Shown here: piece after piece, positions 44,185-55,929 of the stretch
Position numbering within the stretch: the first letter of the stretch is position 1
How the letters are laid out: the number at the start of each line of letters is the position of its first letter
Assembly: GCF_047675955.1 (NCBI RefSeq)
Contig: NC_132910.1
Location: 95,754,923 to 95,818,922, forward strand
Direction: 5' to 3'
Length of the DNA stretch: 64,000 nucleotides
Source: Chlorocebus sabaeus
Lineage: Eukaryota > Chordata > Mammalia > Primates > Cercopithecidae
Notes under the pieces: model-generated
The model's database searches: none
Seen by the model: only the letters and a program-made list of their open reading frames with translations
Told to the model about the DNA's origin: nothing
Made by a program: the position numbers and the translations under genes

Positions 44185-45324
44185 CTTTTTCTAACTTTTA
44201 TTTTAGGTTCAGAGGCACATGTGCAGGTTTATTATACAGGGAAATTGCATATCATGGGGATTTGGTGTAAAGATTATTTAGTCACCCAGGTGGTAAGCAT
44301 AATACCCAATAGGTAGATTTCCATCCCCACCCTCCTCCCATCTTCCACCCTCAAGTAAGTCCCAGCGACTATTGTTCCCTTCTTTGTGTCCATGTGTATT
44401 CAATGTTTAGCTCCCACTTAAAAGTGAGATCATGCAGTATGTGGTTTTCTGTTCTTGTGTTAGTTTGCTTAGGACACTGGCATCCAGCTCCATCCATGTT
44501 GTGGTAAAGGGCATGATCTCATTCTCTTTTATGACTGCACAGTATTCCATTATGTGAAATTTGGAATTCCAAAATGTGATATATGTACATTTTAAAAATC
44601 CACTCTACCATTGAATGGCTTTTAGGTTGATTCCATGTCTTTGCTATTAGCTGCATTGAACATACATGTGCATATGTCTTTATGGTAGAACGATTTATAT
44701 TACCTTGGGTATATACTGAATAATGGAACTGTTGAGTGAAATGGTAATTCTATTTTTAATCTCTTTGAGAAATTGCCAAACTGCTTTCCACAATGGCTGA
44801 ACTAATTTACATTCCCAACAGCAGTGTTACTGATTTTTGTATATGGTGTAAGGAAGGGATCCAGTTTCAATCTTCTGCCTTTGGTTAGCCAGTTATCCCA
44901 GCACCATTTATTGAATAGGGAGTCCTTTCCCCATTGCTTGTTTTTGTCGACTTTGTTGAAGATCAGATGGTTGTAGGAGTACAGCATCATTTCTGAGCTC
45001 TCTATTCTGTTCCATTGGTGTGCCTGTTATTGTATTACTATCATGCTGTTTTGTTAATATAGCCTTATACTAGTTTCAAGTCAGGTGTGATGCTTCTAGT
45101 TTTGTTCTTTTTGCTTACAATCACCTTGGCTATTTAAGCTCTTTTTTGGTTCCATATGAATTTCAAAACAGTTTTTTTCTAATTCTGTGAACAATGTCAT
45201 TGGTAATTTGATAGGAATAGCACTGAATTTGTAAATAGCTTTGGGCAGTATGGCCTTTTAACAATATTGAGCCTTCCTATCCATGAGCTTGGAAGGTTTT
45301 TCTTATGTGTTTGTATCATCTCTG

Positions 45325-45326
<2 letters not shown>

Positions 45327-45373
<47 letters not shown>
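45327..45373. repeat. T47 homopolymer
   Basis: 47 consecutive T within L1-F, where L1 normally has only a short T-rich phrase before TTGAGCAG. No SINE body adjoins it. Confidence 0.97.
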
Positions 45374-45374
<1 letters not shown>

Positions 45375-46432
45375 AGTAGTGTCTTGTAATTCCCATTTCT
45401 CCTCCTTGGTTACCTGTATTCTCAGGTAGTTTTTTCTTTCTGTGGCTACTGTAAATAGAACTGCATTCTTGATGTGGCCCTCAGCTTGGATGTTGTTAGA
45501 TTATAGGTATGCTACTGATTTTTGTACACTGATTTTGTATCCTGAAATTTTGCTGAAGTCATTTATCAGATCGAGGAACTATAGGGCAGAGTAACTATGC
45601 TGTTTTGTAGGTCTAGCATAATATCATTTGCAAACGGTGATAGTTTGAGTTCTGATCTTCCTATCTGGATGCCTTTATTTATTTCTCTTGCCTGACTGCT
45701 CTGGCTACAACTTCCAGGACTATGCTGAATAGGAGTGGTAAGTGAGGGCATCCTTGTTTTGTTCCAGTTTTTAAGAGGAATGCTTCCAGCTTTTGCCCAT
45801 TCAGTGTGATGTTGGCTGTGGGTCTGTCAAAGATGCCTCCTATTATTTTGAAGTATGTTCCTTCAATGCTTGATTTGTTGAGGGTTTTTATCACGAGAGG
45901 ATGTTGAATTTTATTAAAAGCCTTTTCTGCATCTGTTGAAATGATCACATGCTTTTTGTTTTCAGATTACATTCATTGATTTGCATGTGTTGAACCAACT
46001 TTGTATTCCAGGGATGAAGCCTACTTGATGATGGTGGATTAGCTTTTTGATGTGCTGCTGGATTCAGTTTGCTAGTATTTTGTTGAAGATGTTTGCATCT
46101 ATGTTCATGAAGGATTTTGGCCGGAAGTTTTCCTTTTTGTTGTTATGTCTCTGCCAGGGTTTGGTGTCAGGATGCTGCTGGCCACACAGAATGAATTAGG
46201 GAAGAGTCCCTCCTTCTCAAAGTTTCAGTAGGATTAGTACCAGTTCTTCCTTACACAACTGGTAGAATTTGACTATGGATATGTGTGGTTATGGGCTTTT
46301 CCTGGTTGGTAGGCTTTTTATTACTGATTCAGTTTCAGAAATCATTATTGATCTGTTTAGGGATTCAATCTCTTCTTTGTTCAATCTTCAGAGATTATAT
46401 TTCCAAAAATGTATCCATTTCTTTCTCCTCTT

Positions 46433-46595
46433 CTTTTTTTGAAACAAGGTCTGGCTCTACTGCCCAGGCTTGAGTGTGGTGGCACCATTTTTGGCTCACT
46501 GCAACCTCTGCCTCCCAGGCTGTAGCCATCCTCCTACCTCAGCCTCCCGTGTAGCTGGGATTACAGGCGTGAACTACCACACCTGGCTAAAAAGA
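46433..46595 (-). mobile_element. Alu fragment, antisense, 5'-truncated
   Basis: TTTTTTTGAAACAAGGTCTGGCTC to GAACTACCACACCTGGCTA is the right half of an Alu in reverse orientation. It splits the L1-F ORF2 text (AAAATGTATCC / AAAGAACGTATCC on each side, a probable target duplication). Confidence 0.85.
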
Positions 46596-47864
46596 ACGTA
46601 TCCGCTTCTTGGTTTTCTAGCTTATGTGCAAAGAGGTGTTCATAATAGTCTTTCACGGATTTTGGATTTCTGTGGGGTCAGTGGTTACATCCCTTTTGTC
46701 ATTTCTGACTGTACTTTGGATCTTTTCTCCTTTTTTTCTTTATTAGTCTAGCTAGCAGTCTATCTTATTCTTTCAAATAACCAGTTCCTAAATTCACTGA
46801 CCCTTTGTATGGTTTTTCACGTCTCAATTTCCTTCAGTTCAGCTCTGATTTTGGTTATTTCTTGTCTTCTGCTAGCCTTGGGGTTGGTTTGCTCTTGGTT
46901 CCCTAGTTCTTTTAGTTATGATATTAGGCTGTTAAATTGAGATCTTTCTTAACTTTTTGATGTGGGCATTTAGTGCTATAAACTTCCTTCCCTCTTAATA
47001 CTGCTTTGGCTGTGTCCCAGAGATTCTGGTATATTTTATCTTTGTTTTCGTTAGTTTCAAAGAATTTCTTGATTTCTGCCTTAAGTTCATATGTACCCAG
47101 AAGTCATTCAGGAGCAGGTTGTTTCATTTCCATGTAATTGCATGGCTTTGAGTGATTTTCTTAGTATTGATTTCTATTTTTATTGTGTTGTAGTCTTAGA
47201 GCATGGTTGGCATAATTTCAGGTTTGAATTTCTTAGGATTGTTTTATGCCTGATTGTGTCGTTAATTTTATAGTATGTGCCATGTGTAGATGAGAAGCAT
47301 GTATATTCTGTTGTTTTGGGGTGGAGAGTTCTGTAGGTATCTATGAGGTCCATTTAGTTAAGTGTTGAGTTCAGGTCCTGAATATCTTTGTTAGTTTTCT
47401 GCCTCAATGATCTAATACTAACAGTGTGGTGTGAAAGTCTCCCCACTATTATTGTGTGGTTTTCTAAGTCTCTTCATAGGTCTCTAAGAACTTGCTTTAT
47501 GAATTTGGGTGCTCCTGTGTAGAGTGCGTATATAATTAGGGCAGTTAGGTCCTCTTGTTGAATTGAGCTCTTTACCATTATGTAATGCCCTTTTTTGTCT
47601 TTTATGATCTTTATTGTTTTAAAGGCTGCTTTGTCTGAAATTATAGCAACCCTGCCTTTTTATCTGAAAAATCTGCCAATCAAGTGGAAACTATAAAAGG
47701 AATTTGTTTGGCAAACATAAAGGGATTTGCTTGGCAGATCCCTTTACTTTGAGCCTATGGGTGTCACTGCATGAGATATGGGTCTCCTGAATTCATGTCT
47801 TCAAATGATGAATAATCAAGGAATGATAGCAATGAATAAAAGAACGTAGTGCAGTACAAAGAAC

Positions 47865-48015
47865 ATCAGACCAGATGATAGAAGAAGACCTAGATTTGAA
47901 TTTCACTTCTCATCAGGAAATGAAGCAAATTACCTCTGCTAGCCAACCTTTATTTCTCTATCTGTTAGGATGAATCATATCAAACTGTCATTTTTGTAGG
48001 TCAAAAATAAAATGA
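47865..48015 (+). mobile_element. MIR SINE
   Basis: GAAGACCTAGATTTGAATTTCACTTCTCATCA, GCAAATTACCTCTGCTAGCC and CTATCTGTTAGGATGAATCATATC follow the MIR sequence in order (ACCTGGGTTCGAATCCC..., TTACTTAACCTCTCTGAGCC...). Confidence 0.65.
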
Positions 48016-48409
48016 GGATAATTTTATTTCTGTATAATTGTTGTATTTTCCTCAGAAATGTAAGATAGTAAGATAACATAAATTTCATTATTGCTAAGTC
48101 CATGGGATCCTTTTCAGTTTGAACCTTCTTAGCCTTTTTTCTGTCAGTATTTGGTGCAGCCTCTCTACTGAAATGTCCTTGTCTCGTTACCTCTGTGATT
48201 TCACCTTCTTCAGGTATTCCTCCCACCTCTCTCATTTCTCCCTTGTCTCTCTAGAGACCCCTCTCTATGTTCCTTAAACGTTGCATTCCTCATAGTTCTG
48301 TCCTAAAACTAGTCCCACGATACAGGGATTAATCATATAACTGTCCAGGTTCATCACTTCTGGTACCTCAAGTGGCTATATGCTGATGAGTCAAAAATAT
48401 ACATCTCCT
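48016..48409. other. ANAPC10 intron, unassigned
   Basis: Pyrimidine-rich intron sequence ending in TATGCTGATGAGTCAAAAATATACATCTCC, which resembles an old interspersed repeat interrupted by L1-D; a similar continuation follows L1-D near 54745. No gene was recognised. Confidence 0.45.
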
Positions 48410-49416
48410 GGGAGGTGCCAGTTCCAAGATGGCCGAATAGGAACAGCTCCAGCCTACAGCTCCAGAGTGAGAGATGCAGAAGATGGGTGATTTCTGCATT
48501 TCCAACTGAGGTACCAGGTTCATCTCACTGGGGCTTGTTGGACAATGAGTGCAGCCCACAGAGTGTGAGCCAAAGCAGGGTGGGGCATCGCCTAACCACG
48601 GAAGTGCAAGGGGTCGGGGAATTCCCTTTCCTAGCACAGGGAAGCCATGACAGACAGTACCTGGAAAATCAGGACACTCCCACTGTAATACTGTGCTTTT
48701 CCAATGGTCTTAGCAAACAGCACACCAGGAGATTATATCCCGTGCCTGGCTGGGAGGGTCCCACGCCTATGGAGCCTTGCTCTCTGCTAGTACAATACTC
48801 TGAGACTGAACTGCAAGGCGGCAGCGAGGCTGGGGGAGGGGCGTCCACCATCGCTGAGGCTTGAGTAGGTAAACAAAGTGGCTGGGAAGCTGGAACTGGG
48901 TGGAACACACTGCAGCTCAAGGAGGCCTGCCTGCCTCTGTAGACTCCACCTCTGGGGGCAGGGCATAGCTGAACAAAAGGCAGCAGAAACTTCTGTAGAC
49001 TTAAATGTCCCTGTCTGACAGCTCTGAAGAGAGCAGTAGTTCTCCAAGCACAGAGTTTAAGATCTGAAAACGAACAGACTGCCTCCTCAAGTGGGTCCCT
49101 GACTCCTGAGTAGCTTAACTGAGAGACGTCTCCCAGTAGGAGCCGAATGACACCTCATACAGCCAGCTGCTGCTCTGAGAAGAAGCTTCCAGAGGAAGGA
49201 TCAGGCAACAACATTTTCCATTCTGCAATATTTGCCATTCTGCAGACTCCACTGGTGATACCCAAGCAAACAGGGTCTGGAGTGGACCTCCAGGAAACAG
49301 ACCTGCAGCTAAGGGTGCTGACTGTTAGAAGCAAAACTAACAGAAAGGACATTCACACCAAAACCCCATCTGTATGTCACCATCCTCAAAGACCAAACAC
49401 AGGTAAAACCACAAAG
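48410..49416 (+). promoter_or_regulatory. L1-D 5'UTR (internal promoter region)
   Basis: Complete L1PA-type 5'UTR with a YY1 core AAGATGGCC at about 48426. The usual antisense-promoter region is in the middle of this segment and would read on the minus strand, the sense direction of ANAPC10. Activity is not shown by sequence. Confidence 0.6.
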
Positions 49417-50437
49417 ATGGGAAGAAATCAGAGCAGAAAAGATGAAAATTCTAAAAATCAGAATGCCTCTTCTGCTCCAAAGGAATGCAGCTACTCGCTG
49501 GCAATGGAACAAAGCTGGACAGAGAATGACTTTGATGAGTTGACAGAAGTAGGCTTCAGATGATCGGTAATAACAAACTTCTCAGAGCTAAATAAGGATG
49601 TTCAAACCCATCGCAAAGAAGCTAAAAACCTTGAAAAAAGGTTAGACAAATGGTTCATTAAAATAAACAGCGTAGAGAAGACCTTAAATGACCTCAGGGA
49701 GCTGAAAACCATGGCAAGAAAACTATGCAATGTATGCACAAGCCTCAGTAGCCAATTTGATCAAGTGGAAGAAAGGGTATCAGTGATTGAAGATCAAATG
49801 AATGAAATAAAGCTGGAAGACAACTTTAGAGAAAAAAGAGTAAAAAGAAATGAACAAAGCCTCCAAGAAATATGGGATTCTGAAAAGACCAAATCAGCGT
49901 CTGATAAGTGTACCTGAAAGTGACAGGGATAATGGAACCAAGATGGAAAAAACTCTTCAGGATATTATCCAGGACAACTTCCCCAACCTAGTAAGGCAGG
50001 CCAACATTCAAATTCAGGAAACACAGAGAATACCACAAAGACACTCCTTGAGAAGAGCAACTCCAAGACACATAATTGTCAGATTCACCAAGGTTGAAAT
50101 GCAGGAAAAAATGTTAAGGGCAGCCAGAGAGAAAGGTCGGGTTACCCACAAAGGGAAACCCATTATACTAACAGTGGATCTATTGGCAGAAACTCCACAA
50201 ACCAGAAAAGAGTGGGGGCCAATATTCAACATTCTTAAAGGAAAGAATTTTCAACCCAGAATTTCATATCCAGCCAAACTAACCTGCATAAGTGAAGGAG
50301 AAATAAAATCCTTTACTGACAAGCAAATGCTGAGAGATTTTCTCACCACCAGGCCTGCCTTACGAGAGCTCCTGAGGAAGCACTGAACATGGCAAGGAAC
50401 AACCCGTACCAGTCACTGCAAAAACATGCCAAATTGT
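49417..50437 (+). pseudogene. L1-D ORF1 pseudogene
   Basis: Starts MGRNQSRKDENSKNQNA. A TGA at 49561-49563 follows EVGFR, a frameshift near 49878 shifts IWDSEK off frame, and a one-base deletion near 50376 alters the end. The RRM and C-terminal domains are otherwise well kept (ISVPESDRDNGTK, AREKGRVTHKGKPIILTVDL). Confidence 0.92.
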
Positions 50438-50502
50438 AAACACCATCAATGCTAGGAAGAAACTGCATCAACTAATGGGCAAAATAACCAGCTAACATCA
50501 TA

Positions 50503-53500
50503 ATGACAGGATCAAATTCACACATAACAATATTAACCTTAAATGCAAATGGGCTAAATGCTCCAATTAAAAGACACAGACCGCCAAATTGAATAAAGAG
50601 TCCAGACTCATCTGTGTACTGTATTCAGGAGATCCATCTCATGTGCAAAGACACACATAGGCTCAAAATAAAGGGATGGAGGAAGCAAATGGAAAACAAA
50701 AAAAAAAGCAGGGGTTGCAATCCTAGTCTCTGATAAAACAGACTTTAAACCAACAAAGCTCAAAACAGACAAAGAAGGGCATTACGTAATGGTAAAGGGA
50801 TCAATTCAACAAGAAGAGCTAACTATCCTAAACATATACACACCCAATACAGGAGCACCAAGATTCATAAAGCAAGTCCTTAGAGATCTACAAAGAGACT
50901 TAGACTCCCACACAATAATAATGGGAGATTTTAATACCCCACTGTCAATATTAGACCGATCAATGAGACAGAAGATTAACAAGGATATACAGGACTTGAA
51001 CTCAGCTCTGTACCAAGCAGATGTAATAGACATCCACAGAACTCTCCACCCCAAATCAACAGAATATACATTCTTCTCAGCACCACACAAACTTATTCCA
51101 AAATTGACAACACAGTTGGAAGTAAAGCACCCCTCAGCAAACGTAAAAGAACAGAAATCACAACAAACTGTCTCTCAGACCACAGTGCGATCAAATTAGA
51201 ACTCATGACTAAGAAACTCACTCAAACCCACTCAACTACATGGAAACTGAAGAACCTGCTCTTGAATGATTACTGGGTACATAATGAAATGAAGGCAGAA
51301 ATAAAGACGTTCTTTGAAACCAATGAGAACAAAGACACAACATACCAGAATCTCCGGGACACATTTAAAGCAGCACAAGACAAAGCAGAAAAGATCTAAA
51401 ATCGACACCCTAACAACACAATTAAAGGAACTAGAGAAGCAAGAGCAAACACATGCAAAAGCCAGCAGAAGGCAAGAAATAACTAAAATCAGAGTAGAAC
51501 TGAAGGACACAGAGACAAAAAAAAAAAAACAAGGCAAAAACAAAACAAAACAAAAAGTCAAAAGTCAATGAATCCAGAAGCTCTATCACAAAATTGATAG
51601 ACCGCTAGCAAGACTAAAAAAGGAGAAAAGAGACAAGAATAAAATAGATGCAATAAAAAATGATAAAGGGGATATCACCACCAATCCCACAGAAATACAA
51701 ACTATCATCAGGGAATACTATGAACACCTCTATGCAAATAAACTAGAAAATCTAGAAGAAATGGATAACTTCCTGGACACATACACCCTCCCAAGACTAA
51801 ACCAGGAAGAAGTTGAATCCCTGAATAGACCAATAACAGGCTCTGAAATTGAGGTAATAATTAATGGCCCACCAACCAAAAAAAGTTCAGGACCAGATGG
51901 ATTCACAGTTGAATTCTACCAGAGGTACAAAGAGGAGCTGGGACCATTCCTCCTGAAACTATTCCAATCAATAGAAAAAGAGGGAATCCTCCCTAACTCA
52001 TTTTCTGAGGCCAACATCATCCTGATACCAAAGCCTGGCAGAAACACAACAAGAAAAGAGAATTTTAGACTAATATCCATGATGAACATTGGTGTGAAAA
52101 TCCTCAATAAAATACTGGCAAACCAATTCCACCAGCACATTAAAAAGCTCATCCACCACGATCAAGTGGTGTCATGCCTGGGATGCAAGGCTGGTTCGAC
52201 ATATGTAAATCAATAAATGTAATCCATCATATAAACAGAACCAAAGACAAAAACCACATGATTATCTCAATAGATGCAGAAAAGGCCTTCGACAAAATTC
52301 AACAGCCCCTCATGGTAAAAAATCTCAAAAAACTAGGTATCGATGGGACGTATCTCAAAATACTAATAGCTATTTAGGACAAATCCACAGCCAATATCAT
52401 ACTGAATGAGCAAAAACTGGAAGGCTTCCCTTTCAAAACTGGCACAAGACAAAAAATTAGCCAGGCGTGGTGGTGGGCCCCTGCAGTCCCAGCTACTCAG
52501 GAGGCTGTAGCAGGAGAATGGCATGAACCCGGGAGGCAGAGCTTGCAGTGAGCTGAGATTGTGCCACTGCACTCCAGTCTGGGGGACAGAGCAAGACTCC
52601 GACTCAAAAAAAAAAAAAGAAAAAAAGAAAAAAAACTAGCACAAGACAGGTATGCCCTCTCTCCCCACTCCTATTCAATATAGTGTTGGAAGTTCTGGCC
52701 AGGGCAATCAGGCAGGAGAAAGAAACAAAGGGCATTCAGTTAGGAAAAGAAGAAGTCAAATTGTACCTGTTCGCAGATGACATGATTGTATACTTAGAAA
52801 ACCGCATCATCTCAGCCCAAAATCTCCTTAAGCTGATAAGCAACTTCAGCAAAGTCTCAGGATACAAAATCAATGTGCAAAACTCACAAGCATTCCTATA
52901 CAATAACAGACAAGCAGAGAGCCAAATCATGAGTGAACTCCCATTCACAATTGCTTCAAAGAGCATAATATACCTAGGAATCCAACTTACAAGGGATGTG
53001 AAGGACCTCTTCAAGGAGAACTACAAACCACTGTTCAACGAAACAAAAGAGGACACATACAAATGGAAGAATATTCCATCCTCATGGATAGGAAGAATCA
53101 ATATCGTGAAAATGGCCATAGTGCCCAAGGTAATTTATAGATTCAATGCCATCCCCATCAAGCTACCAATGATTTTCTTCACAGAATTGGAAAAAACTAC
53201 TTTAAAGTTCATATGGAACCAAAAAAGAGCCCACATTGCCAAACGAATCCTCAGCAAAAAGAACAAAGCTGGAGGCATCACCCTACCTGACTTCAAGCTA
53301 TACTACAAGACTACAGGAATCAAAACAGTAAATTGCTGGTACCAAAACAGAGATATAGACCAATGGAACAGAACAGAGGCCTCTGAAATAATACCATACA
53401 TCTACAACCATCTGATCTTTGACAATCCCGACAAAAACAAGAAATGGGGAAAGGATTCCCTATTTAATAAATGGTGCTGGGAAAACTGGCTAGCCATATA

Positions 53501-54514
53501 AAGAAAGCTGAAACTAGATCCCTCCCTTACACCTTATACAAAAATTAATTCAAGATGGATTAAAGACTTAAATGTTAGACCTAAAACCACAAAAATCCTA
53601 GAAGAAAACCTAGGCAATACCATTCAGGACATAGGCATGGGCAAGGACTTCATGACTAAAACACCAAAAGCAATGGCAACAAAAGTCAAAAGAGACAAGT
53701 GGGATCTAATTAAACTAAAGAGATTTTGCACGGCAAAAGAAACTATCATCAGAGTGAACAGGCAACCTACAGAATGGGAGAAAATTTTTGCAATCTACCC
53801 ATCTGACAAAGGGCTAATATCCAGAATCGACAAAGAACTCAAACAAATTTACAAGAAAAAGTCAAACAACCTCATCAAAAAGTAGGCAAAGGATATGAAC
53901 AGACACTTTTCAAAAGAAGACATTTATGCAGTCAACAGACACATGAGAAAATGCTCATCATCACTGGCCATCAGAGAAATGCAAATCAAAACCACAATGA
54001 GATACTATCTCACACCAGTTAGAATGGCAATCATTAAAAAGTCAGGAAACAATAGGTGCTAGAGAGGATATGGAGAAACAGGAACACTTTTACACTGTTG
54101 GTGGGACTGTAAACTAGTTCAACCATTGTGGAAGACAGTGTGGCGATTCCTCAAGGATCTAGAACTAGAAATACCATTTGACACAGCCATCCCATTACTG
54201 GATGTATACCCAAAGGATTATAAATCACGCTGCTATAAAGACACATGCACACATATGTTTATTGCAGCACTATTCACAATAGCAAAGACTTGGAATCAAC
54301 CCAAATGTCCATCAAACCCAAATGTCCATCAGTGACAGACTGGATTAAGAAAATGTGGCAGATATATACCATGGAATACTATGCAGCCATAAAAAAGGAT
54401 GAGTTCGTGTCCTTTGTAGGGACATGGATGCAGCTGGAAACCATCATTCTCAGCAAACTATCGCGGGAACAGAAAACCAAATACCGCATGTTCTCACTCA
54501 TAGGTGGGAATTGA
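50503..54514 (+). pseudogene. L1-D ORF2 pseudogene
   Basis: Starts ATGACAGGATCAAAT at 50503. The first lesion is TGA at 50590-50592 (a tryptophan codon in the family). The endonuclease has GDFNTPLSILDRS (about 50930). The RT is split by an Alu at 52451-52631. The following 272-codon open stretch (52683-53501) holds the catalytic FADDMIVYLEN and the thumb region. It ends MFSLIGGN at 54514. The cysteine-rich C-terminus is traceable near 54050-54120. Confidence 0.92.
52451..52631 (+). mobile_element. AluY right part, 5'-truncated, in L1-D ORF2
   Basis: Starts in the middle linker (AAAAAATTAGCCAGGCGTGG) and ends ACAGAGCAAGACTCCGACTC with an A-rich tail. A 16-bp target duplication lies at 52435-52450 and 52632-52647 (AAAACTGGCACAAGAC and AAAACTAGCACAAGAC). 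The insertion hit the segment just before the RT catalytic region. Confidence 0.94.
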
Positions 54515-54897
54515 ACAATGAGATCACTTGGACACAGGAAGGAGAACATCACACACCGGGGCCTATTGTGGGGAGGGGGAGGGGTGAGGGATAGCATTAA
54601 GAGATATACTTAATATAAATGACGAGTTAATGGGTGCAGCACACCAACATGGCACATGTACACATATGAAACAAACCTGCACGTTGTGCACATGTACCCT
54701 AGAACTTAAAGTATAATAATAATAATTTAAAAAAAGGAAACTGACTCATAATTTAAAATCTACAACAAAACTCCAAACTTGGATGGCTTTATCAGTTGTA
54801 CTGGGTTCTTCTAAATATTTTTAAAATGACCTAAATTTTGCACAAATACAGAGAATCGAAAAGGGAGAAATACTTTTTAACTATTTTTATAAGGTCT

Positions 54898-55278
54898 TGA
54901 TATAGTTTGGGTCTGTGTCCCTGCCCAAATCTCATGTCAAATTGTAATCCCCAGTGATGGAGGGGCCCCGGTGGGAAGTGACTGGATCATGGTGGTGGAT
55001 TTCCCCTTTGGTGCTGTTCTCATGATAGTAAGTGAGTTACCACAAGATATGGTTGTTTAAAACTGTGTGACACCTCCCGCTTCCCTCTCTTCCTCCAATT
55101 CCAGCCACGTAAAATGTGCCTGCTTCCCTTTTGTCTTCTGCCATGATTCAGCATTTCCTGAGGCTTCCCCAGACATGCTTCCTGTACAGCCTGTGGAACT
55201 GTAAGCCAATTAAGCATCTTTTCTTTACAAATTATCCAGCCTCCAGAATTTCTTTATAGCAATCTAAGAACAAAACAG
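54898..55278 (+). mobile_element. MST/THE1-type MaLR solo LTR
   Basis: TGATATAGTTTGGGTCTGTGTCC at the start, then CCCAAATCTCATGTCAAATTG, GCTGTTCTCATGATAGTAAGTGAG, GGAACTGTAAGCCAATTAAG and an end near AGAACAAAACAGCAG. Sense orientation and about 380 bp, a solo LTR of the ERVL-MaLR group. No internal gene is present. Confidence 0.9.
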
Positions 55279-55309
55279 CAGCTTGCATAATTTTTGTTCC
55301 AAAATTTGA

Positions 55310-55929
55310 TAAATATAGCATAAGAAAGAACATTTACAAACTGATCTTTCTCATGAGCACAAACTATCACAAGAACAGAAAACCAAACACCGCATGTTCT
55401 CACTCATAGGTGGGAACTGAACAATGAGATCACTTGGACTCGGGAAGGGGAACATCACACACCGGGGCCTATCATGGGGAGGGGGGAGGGGGGAGGGATT
55501 GCATTGGGAGTTATACCTGATGTAAATGACGAGTTAATGGGTGCAGCACACCAACATGGCACAAGCATACATATGTAACAAACCTGCACGTTATGCACAT
55601 GTACCCTAGAACTTAAAGTATAATAATAATAATAATAAAAAAGAAAGAAAGAAAGAAAAAAATCTAGAACAAATATTAGCAAATCTAATCCAGCAATACA
55701 TAAAAAGGATAATACATCACTCTAGGTATGCACGTTTGGATTATCATTTTAAAATCAACCAATGTTATGACTTTGTTAATAGTAGAAAAGAGAAAACTTA
55801 TACTATCATCTCATTATATGAAAAAAAAAAAAACCCAGTGGCAAAATTCAATACTCATTTATGATTTTAAAACTCTTAGCAAATTAGAAACAGAATGCAA
55901 TTTCCTCAATAAAAAACAGCATCTTTTGA
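55310..55929 (+). mobile_element. Old L1M ORF2 (RT region), left part
   Basis: ACTGATCTTTCTCATGAGCA, then after a young insert AATATTAGCAAATCTAATCCAGCAATACATAAAAAGG, is L1M RT sequence. It continues after L1-E at 63067. It is decayed and interrupted twice. Confidence 0.75.
55353..55663 (+). mobile_element. 5'-truncated L1PA 3' end
   Basis: ACAAACTATCACAAGAACAG to CCTAGAACTTAAAGTATAATAATAATAATAAT with a (GAAA)-rich tail. It matches the L1-D 3' end very closely, including AATGACGAGTTAATGGGTGC, so it belongs to the same young subfamily. Only about 310 bp were inserted, in old L1M. Confidence 0.92.

Larger units (their letters stand above)
44185..47810 (-). mobile_element. L1-F: antisense L1P, 5'-truncated
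   Basis: Read on the minus strand, its 3'UTR ends at about 44185 (plus-strand CTAACTTTTATTTTAGGTTC and ACATGTGCAGGTTTATTATACAGG). ORF2 then runs through the RT (FAND in place of FADD near 45610-45640) into the endonuclease, ending at about 47810. It contains a T47 run and a partial Alu. Endonuclease text is disturbed at about 47690-47750. It is the only intronic L1 of size in the same direction as ANAPC10. Confidence 0.85.
48410..54735 (+). mobile_element. L1-D: full-length L1PA-type element, inactive
   Basis: The 5'UTR begins GGGAGGTGCCA and CCAAGATGGCCGAATAGG, ORF1 is at 49417, ORF2 at 50503, and the 3'UTR ends CCTAGAACTTAAAGTATAATAATAATAATTT. About 6.1 kb without its Alu. It is the best preserved L1 in the window but has stops and frameshifts in both ORFs and an Alu in the RT domain. 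A diverged, about 20-bp target duplication is possible (GAGTCAAAAATATACATCTCC near 48389, GACTCATAATTTAAAATCTAC near 54742). It is antisense to ANAPC10. Confidence 0.93.

Noticed and set aside
52683..53501. 272-codon ORF with an RT FADD motif, as a possible active reverse transcriptase
   Set aside because: It is the middle of L1-D ORF2; upstream there is a TGA at 50590, an Alu at 52451-52631 and other breaks, so no full protein can be made.
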